Source: Acidobacteriaceae bacterium (GTDB taxonomy: Bacteria; Acidobacteriota; Terriglobia; Terriglobales; Acidobacteriaceae). From it: a stretch of DNA of 19,297 nt. Below, piece by piece: positions 15,523 through 19,297 of this stretch. The stretch spans positions 1 through 19,297 of the forward strand of contig PKXI01000162.1 of the NCBI GenBank assembly GCA_003133425.1, written 5' to 3'. A model generated the notes under the pieces. That model did not search any database. It was not told the DNA's origin and worked only from the letters and a program-made list of their open reading frames with translations. Numbering within the stretch: the first letter of the stretch is position 1; the number at the start of each line of letters is the position of its first letter. The position numbers and the translations under genes were made by a program.

Positions 15523-15625
15523 ATCCACCTCAGCATGACACAGCGACGACGGCGGGTTCCACCCTCGCCACTTCAAAGCCATGCCTGTTTCCAGTAATCT
15601 CTTAACAGCGTTTCACCGATTGGAC

Positions 15626-15643
15626 GCCGGCCCCGATGCCGGC
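15626..15643. other. GCCGGC inverted repeat in the tsaB/MFS divergent region
   Basis: Two copies of the self-palindromic GCCGGC (15626-15631 and 15638-15643) flank CCCGAT and can form a 6-bp hairpin, or two operator half-sites. It is centred in the 200-nt gap between divergently read genes. I see no clear -10/-35 pair nearby. Confidence 0.25.
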
Positions 15644-15722
15644 CATTTCCCAACCGCACAGGTATGAACCTGGCGAAGACAGACTCGCAGTAACAGACTT
15701 GCATTCACAGTGAGGATCAGCC

Positions 15723-17315
15723 CTGGCGTCCGCGGCCAACACACTTTCATTCCACCAGACATGGCGGCCCCGCGCTAATCCCTGGGCCATCGCCATCACT
15801 GTCACGCTGGCCACCTTCATGGAGGCGCTCGACACCTCCATCGCCAACGTCGCCATGCCGCACATCGGCGGCTCCCTCTCCGCCAGCATCAGCGAATCCA
15901 CATGGGTACTCACCAGCTACCTGGTGGCCAACGCCATGGTGCTGCCCATCAGCGGCTGGATAGCCAACCGCATCGGCCGCAAGCGCTTCTACATGACCTG
16001 CGTAATGCTGTTCACCATGGCCTCGCTGCTCTGCGGCCTGGCGCCGACACTCCCCATGCTGGTCTTCTTCCGCGTCGTCCAGGGCGCCGCCGGCGGCGGC
16101 CTGCAACCCAGCGAGCAGTCCATCCTCGCCGACACCTTCCCGCCGGAAAAACGCAGCATGGCCTTCGCCCTCTACGGCGTGGCAGTGGTCATGGCGCCCG
16201 TGCTCGGCCCCACCGTCGGCGGATGGATCGTCGACAACTACAGTTGGCGCTGGATCTTCTTCCTCAACATCCCAGTCGGCATCCTGTCGCTCTACCTCAC
16301 CAACCGCCTGGTTGAAGACCCACCGTATCTGGCCGCCATCCGCAAGCGCCGCATCAGCATCGACTACTGGGGCCTGGGCCTGCTCGTCGTCGGCATCGGC
16401 GCACTCCAGATCATGCTCGACAAGGGCCAGGAAGACGACTGGTTCGGCTCGCGGTTCATCGTCACCTGCTTCGTCCTTGCCGTCGTCGGCCTCGCGGTCT
16501 TCCTGGTGCGTGAACTCTCCATCGAGCACCCCATCCTCGATCTGCGCCTCTTCGGACAGCGCAATGTCGGCATGACCCAACTTGTCATGTTCATGGTGGG
16601 TCTCTCGCTCTACTCGAGCACCGTTTTGATCCCGCAATTTCTCCAGGAGATCATGGGCTACTCCGCGCGCCAGGCCGGCATGGCCGTCTCCAGCGGCGGA
16701 CTGGTGCTGATGGCGCTCTTCCCTGTCGCCGGCGCACTCGCGCCCAAATTCGATCCACGCAAGCTGGTGGCCGTCGGCTTCATCATCACAACCTACGGCC
16801 TCTGGCGCATGACCAACATCGATCTCAATATCAGTTTTGCCATGGCGGTCAGTTGGCGCGCCGTCATCGCGCTGGGCCTGCCCTTTCTGTTCATCCCTAT
16901 CAACACGCTTTGCTATTCGGGCATTCCCCAGGAAAAGTACAACGAGGTCAGCGGACTCACCGCCCTCATGCGCAACCTGGGCGGAAGCGTCGGCATCAGC
17001 TTTGTCACCACGTTGCTCGCCCGCCAGAGCCAGAAGCACCTCGCGATGCTCGCGCACGACGCCGCCCCCGGCAACCCGCCGTTTGAAGGCATGCGTTCCG
17101 CACTAGCAGGCGCCTGGCAGCATATGGGCAGCGCCAAGCCCGACGCCATGACACACGCCGGCGCGCAGATCTACGGCATGGCGCAGATTCAAGCCCGCCT
17201 CCTCGCCTATGTCGATGTCATCTGGATCATGGTCGCGGTCACCATGGTGCTGATCCCGCTCCCCTTCATCATGCGCCGCCCAGCGAAGGCCGCCCCTCCG
17301 CCCCCGGCACACTGA
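15723..17315 (+). CDS. DHA2-family MFS drug-resistance transporter (EmrB/QacA type), CTG start inferred
   Basis: From the proposed CTG at 15723 the protein has 530 residues and about 14 membrane segments, as expected for proton-driven DHA2 multidrug exporters. Motifs (numbered from CTG): TM1 NPWAIAITVTLATFMEALDTSIANVAMP, motif A GWIANRIGRK (78-87, with Asn in place of the usual Asp), RVVQGAAGGG (117-126), motif C APVLGPTVGGW (158-168) and SWRWIFFLNIPVG (174-186). The first ATG (15819) falls inside TM1 and has no ribosome binding site. The frame is closed by TGA at 15711, and between the two there is no ATG, GTG or TTG; CTG at 15723 has GAGGA six bases upstream. Strong C-ending codon bias creates long antisense ORFs. 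No MFP (EmrA-like) partner is adjacent. Confidence 0.88.
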   Translation: MASAANTLSFHQTWRPRANPWAIAITVTLATFMEALDTSIANVAMPHIGGSLSASISESTWVLTSYLVANAMVLPISGWIANRIGRKRFYMTCVMLFTMASLLCGLAPTLPMLVFFRVVQGAAGGGLQPSEQSILADTFPPEKRSMAFALYGVAVVMAPVLGPTVGGWIVDNYSWRWIFFLNIPVGILSLYLTNRLVEDPPYLAAIRKRRISIDYWGLGLLVVGIGALQIMLDKGQEDDWFGSRFIVTCFVLAVVGLAVFLVRELSIEHPILDLRLFGQRNVGMTQLVMFMVGLSLYSSTVLIPQFLQEIMGYSARQAGMAVSSGGLVLMALFPVAGALAPKFDPRKLVAVGFIITTYGLWRMTNIDLNISFAMAVSWRAVIALGLPFLFIPINTLCYSGIPQEKYNEVSGLTALMRNLGGSVGISFVTTLLARQSQKHLAMLAHDAAPGNPPFEGMRSALAGAWQHMGSAKPDAMTHAGAQIYGMAQIQARLLAYVDVIWIMVAVTMVLIPLPFIMRRPAKAAPPPPAH

Positions 17316-17404
17316 GAGCTCGACACAGTTTCATCCGAGTCGCCCTCTGCGTAATGATTGTCGGGAATAGAAAAACATGATTGTGGAGTTAGAAGAACGG
17401 GTGC

Positions 17405-17439
17405 CCCATCCTAACCACGTTCTTTGTGGTTAGGGTGGG
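17405..17439. repeat. Long inverted repeat between convergent genes (terminator or REP-like element)
   Basis: CCCATCCTAACCAC (17405-17418) and GTGGTTAGGGTGGG (17426-17439) form a 14-bp stem with one mismatch (G-U in RNA) and a 7-nt loop, GTTCTTT. It sits between the convergent stops of the MFS transporter and the PLP enzyme. The flanks (GGGTGC on the left, ATAGCATG on the right) and this stem look like a dispersed intergenic element; its copy number cannot be judged from one copy. It may also serve as a two-way terminator. Confidence 0.55.
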
Positions 17440-17488
17440 ATAGCATGAAGTTCGCCTCGCATGAAACGGAGACTTCGCCAAACCCGCC

Positions 17489-18637
17489 TTACACCGCCCC
17501 CAGTGCCTGTTCCAGATCAGCAATCAAATCTTCCTTGTCCTCGATGCCAATCGAGAGCCGGATGCGTCCCTCGTTGATTCCCATCGTATCGCGAATCTTC
17601 TGGCTCACCGAGCCATGCGTCGTCGTTGCCGAGTGCGAGGCAAGCGACTCCACCCCGCCCAGCGACTCCGCATTGAGGAAGATTTTGATGGCCGCAAGAA
17701 AGCGCCCCGCTTCTTCACGCGACTTGAGCTCAAAGCTCATCATCGAGCCGAAGCCTTTTTGCTGCTTCACCGCAAGTTCGTACTGCGGATGGCTCTTCAA
17801 TCCCGGATACGCAAGCTTGCTCACCTTGGGATGCGTGGAGAGGTACTGTGCTACCGCGCGCCCGTTTTCTTCGTGCTGCTGAATGCGCAAGGGCAGCGTC
17901 TTGATGCCGCGCAGTACAAGGAAGCACTCGAACGGCGACATCACGCCGCCTGCGGCCTTCTGCACCAGTAGAAATTTTTCCTTGTGCTCGGGCTTCGATC
18001 CGATCAGCGCTCCGCCCAACCCATCGGAGTGGCCGTTCAGATACTTCGTCGTCGAGTGCATCACGATGTCCGCGCCCAGCGCCAGCGGGCTCTGCAGTGC
18101 CGGCGAAAGAAACGTGTTGTCCACGCTCACCTCAGCCCCGCCCGCATGGGCAATCGCGGCCACGCCGGCAATGTCGGTGAGCACCATGAGCGGATTGCTC
18201 GGCGACTCAATGTGCACCAGCTTGGTATTCGGCCGCATTGCAGCTTTCACCGCTGCCAGGTTGCTGGTGTCGACATACTCAATCTGGATGCCGTAGCCGC
18301 TTACAATCTGGTCGAAGAGCCGCACCGTACCCGCATACACATCGCGAGAACAGATCACGTGGTCGCCCGACTTCAACATCGCGACAAGCGCCGCAATCGC
18401 CGCCATTCCGGTGGTGAAGGCGTGCCCGCTGGTGCCGCCTTCGAGGGCCGCAAGCGCGGTCTCCAGCCGGTCTCGCGTCGGGTTCCCGGCGCGCGAGTAA
18501 TCCCAGCCGCGGTCGGTTCCGATTCCGGTGAGCTCAAAGGTGGATGAAAGATAAAGGGGCACATTCACCGCGCCCGTCTGCGGATCCGGGTGCTGCCCGG
18601 CATGTACGGCAAGGGTCGAGTATTTATATGGGGACAT
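17489..18637 (-). CDS. PLP-dependent trans-sulfuration enzyme (cystathionine gamma-synthase/lyase family)
   Basis: The 382-residue protein belongs to the Cys/Met metabolism PLP family (MetB, MetC, cystathionine gamma-lyase). Visible motifs: THAGQ-like VHAGQ (11-15), YSRAGNPTR (47-55, phosphate-binding Tyr and Arg from the partner subunit), RDVYAGT (98-104, Tyr stacking on PLP), ESPSNP (144-149), VDNTF (D173) and STTKYLNGHSD with the PLP lysine K198. The C-terminal SLGGVES (about 338-344) is typical of gamma-synthase and gamma-lyase members. Substrate specificity (O-acyl-homoserine versus cystathionine) cannot be fixed by eye. The ATG at 18637 lacks a close Shine-Dalgarno; an AGGAG about 20 nt upstream belongs to the 7-bp tandem repeat. 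Confidence 0.92.
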   Translation of the reverse strand: MSPYKYSTLAVHAGQHPDPQTGAVNVPLYLSSTFELTGIGTDRGWDYSRAGNPTRDRLETALAALEGGTSGHAFTTGMAAIAALVAMLKSGDHVICSRDVYAGTVRLFDQIVSGYGIQIEYVDTSNLAAVKAAMRPNTKLVHIESPSNPLMVLTDIAGVAAIAHAGGAEVSVDNTFLSPALQSPLALGADIVMHSTTKYLNGHSDGLGGALIGSKPEHKEKFLLVQKAAGGVMSPFECFLVLRGIKTLPLRIQQHEENGRAVAQYLSTHPKVSKLAYPGLKSHPQYELAVKQQKGFGSMMSFELKSREEAGRFLAAIKIFLNAESLGGVESLASHSATTTHGSVSQKIRDTMGINEGRIRLSIGIEDKEDLIADLEQALGAV

Positions 18638-18647
18638 GATTGGCTTT

Positions 18648-18675
18648 TAGCTGCTAGCTCCTAGCTTCTAGCTTA
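18648..18675. repeat. Tandem 7-bp repeat (TAGCTNN x4) upstream of the PLP enzyme gene
   Basis: Four consecutive units, TAGCTGC, TAGCTCC, TAGCTTC and TAGCTTA, fill 18648-18675. They lie 11-38 nt before the ATG of the minus-strand PLP enzyme gene, exactly where its ribosome binding site and leader should be. The rest of the 149-nt gap (18676-18786) shows no clear promoter or riboswitch. Confidence 0.75.
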
Positions 18676-18786
18676 TCGTGCCGGGGGTGTCAGCGCAGTA
18701 AAACCAAAACCGATTGTGCCCTGGAATCTGCGGAGGCCCGAAAACCGGAGTGGGGACGAGTTGACGGCGACTCGGGCGGAATCTTC

Positions 18787-19224
18787 TTATTGGTGAATTT
18801 CTCCGGCTTCATCTATGCGAAGAATGGGGTATTTCTCGGCGAAGCCGGGCGAAGGTCTTGCCTCGATTGAATACTCAACGACCCTCCCGCTTTCGTTGCG
18901 CACAGTCTGAGTAATGCGAAGTCGATACGGACCACCCCACGACAGAGCATCTCCATCAAGTTTCGCGCCGAGTGGCACACCCAGTTGTGAGAACGCGCTC
19001 GCGTATTCTCCATGGTCTTGCTTGTAATTCAATTGCATTGAATGAAGAGCGAGGAGTGAAGACCTTGCTCCCGATTCGTAATGTTGGGCGTGCTCTTTCC
19101 AGAAGTACAGTCCGGGACCAAGCGCAACATACCCGACGAACGCGGAGGCGAGTAGCAGACTGGCGATGATTAGTGATTGCCTTTTCGCGGTGAGATGATC
19201 GGCTCCAATGTTCAGTTGAAGCAT
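18787..19224 (-). CDS. Pilin-like single-pass membrane protein of unknown function
   Basis: The 145-residue protein has a short polar N terminus, one membrane helix (about 17-38, SLIIASLLLASAFVGYVALG) and a soluble C-terminal domain. That domain begins with an amphipathic helix SGARSSLLALHSMQLNYKQDHGEYASAFSQLG (51-82), a pattern common in type IV pilin-like proteins, followed by beta-type segments YRLRITQTV, VVEYSIEARP and the closing ILRIDEAGEIHQ. The prepilin peptidase motif (GFTLIE) is absent, so it is not an ordinary type IV pilin. The start at 19224 has AAGGAAG about eleven bases upstream. The right-hand gap to the window end (73 nt) shows no further gene. Confidence 0.7.
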   Translation of the reverse strand: MLQLNIGADHLTAKRQSLIIASLLLASAFVGYVALGPGLYFWKEHAQHYESGARSSLLALHSMQLNYKQDHGEYASAFSQLGVPLGAKLDGDALSWGGPYRLRITQTVRNESGRVVEYSIEARPSPGFAEKYPILRIDEAGEIHQ

Positions 19225-19297
19225 AAAACACTTAACTTCCTTCGGTCCTGCTCCTTCATCGAATTCCGTTTCGGGTGGATGGTCGCAAATAACTGGC

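Noticed and set aside
15523..15582. N-terminal extension of TsaB from an ATG at 15582
   Set aside because: The added residues are unlike TsaB, and the ATG at 15522 has a strong ribosome binding site.
15710..15778. Short frame starting GTG at 15710, considered as a frameshifted MFS start
   Set aside because: It ends at TAA 15776-15778 after 22 codons and does not encode the TM1 sequence; the CTG frame reads directly into TM1.
15747..17057. Antisense open frame of 436 codons opposite the MFS gene
   Set aside because: Its product is a low-complexity His/Asp/Glu/Ala-rich sequence produced by the C-ending codon bias of the sense gene; there is no recognisable domain.

Overview
The window is a dense chromosomal stretch of a Gram-negative bacterium, most likely a soil Acidobacteriota of the Terriglobia/Acidobacteriaceae type. 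I infer this from the moderately high GC content, the Tat-exported sugar enzyme and oxidoreductase, the large exported TPR protein, the pilin-like protein and the style of intergenic inverted repeats. No 16S rRNA or other marker gene is present to prove it. Nearly all genes are housekeeping or metabolic. I see no tRNA, rRNA, CRISPR array, transposase or phage gene.

Layout. Positions 1-3546: a Tat-signal mannonate-dehydratase-like TIM-barrel protein (+) converges on a Tat-signal aldo/keto reductase (-), with a strong shared hairpin terminator between them; a rhomboid protease (-) lies upstream of the reductase. Positions 3547-7593: purH (GTG start) and a 728-residue exported TPR protein, both +, each preceded by roughly 250 nt of hairpin-rich leader. 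Positions 7720-10148: an orphan sugar-binding lipoprotein (-) and a divergent dGTPase gene (+). Positions 10237-11032: a nuclease-like gene cut by one in-frame TAA, converging on a 62-residue protein. Positions 11107-13773: a minus-strand phospholipid cluster, psd then pssA (overlapping, TTG start) then a USG-1-like aspartate-semialdehyde-dehydrogenase homologue that lacks the catalytic cysteine. Positions 13922-15522: a small YdcH/DUF465 protein, then tsaB-rimI (overlapping). Positions 15723-17315: a DHA2-type 14-TM drug exporter whose only sensible start codon is CTG. Positions 17489-19224: a PLP-dependent trans-sulfuration enzyme and a pilin-like membrane protein.

How the genes work together. 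psd and pssA are consecutive steps of phosphatidylethanolamine synthesis. tsaB and rimI are a classic pair (t6A tRNA modification and ribosomal protein acetylation). purH and dgt both act in purine/nucleotide metabolism but are not linked. The two Tat-exported enzymes suggest periplasmic sugar chemistry.

I did not find a convincing new multi-gene system. The points most worth checking are the CTG-initiated transporter, the nonsense-interrupted nuclease-like gene, the cysteine-less dehydrogenase homologue inside the phospholipid cluster, a perfect CRP-type palindrome at 14259-14274, and the structured leaders of purH and the TPR gene.
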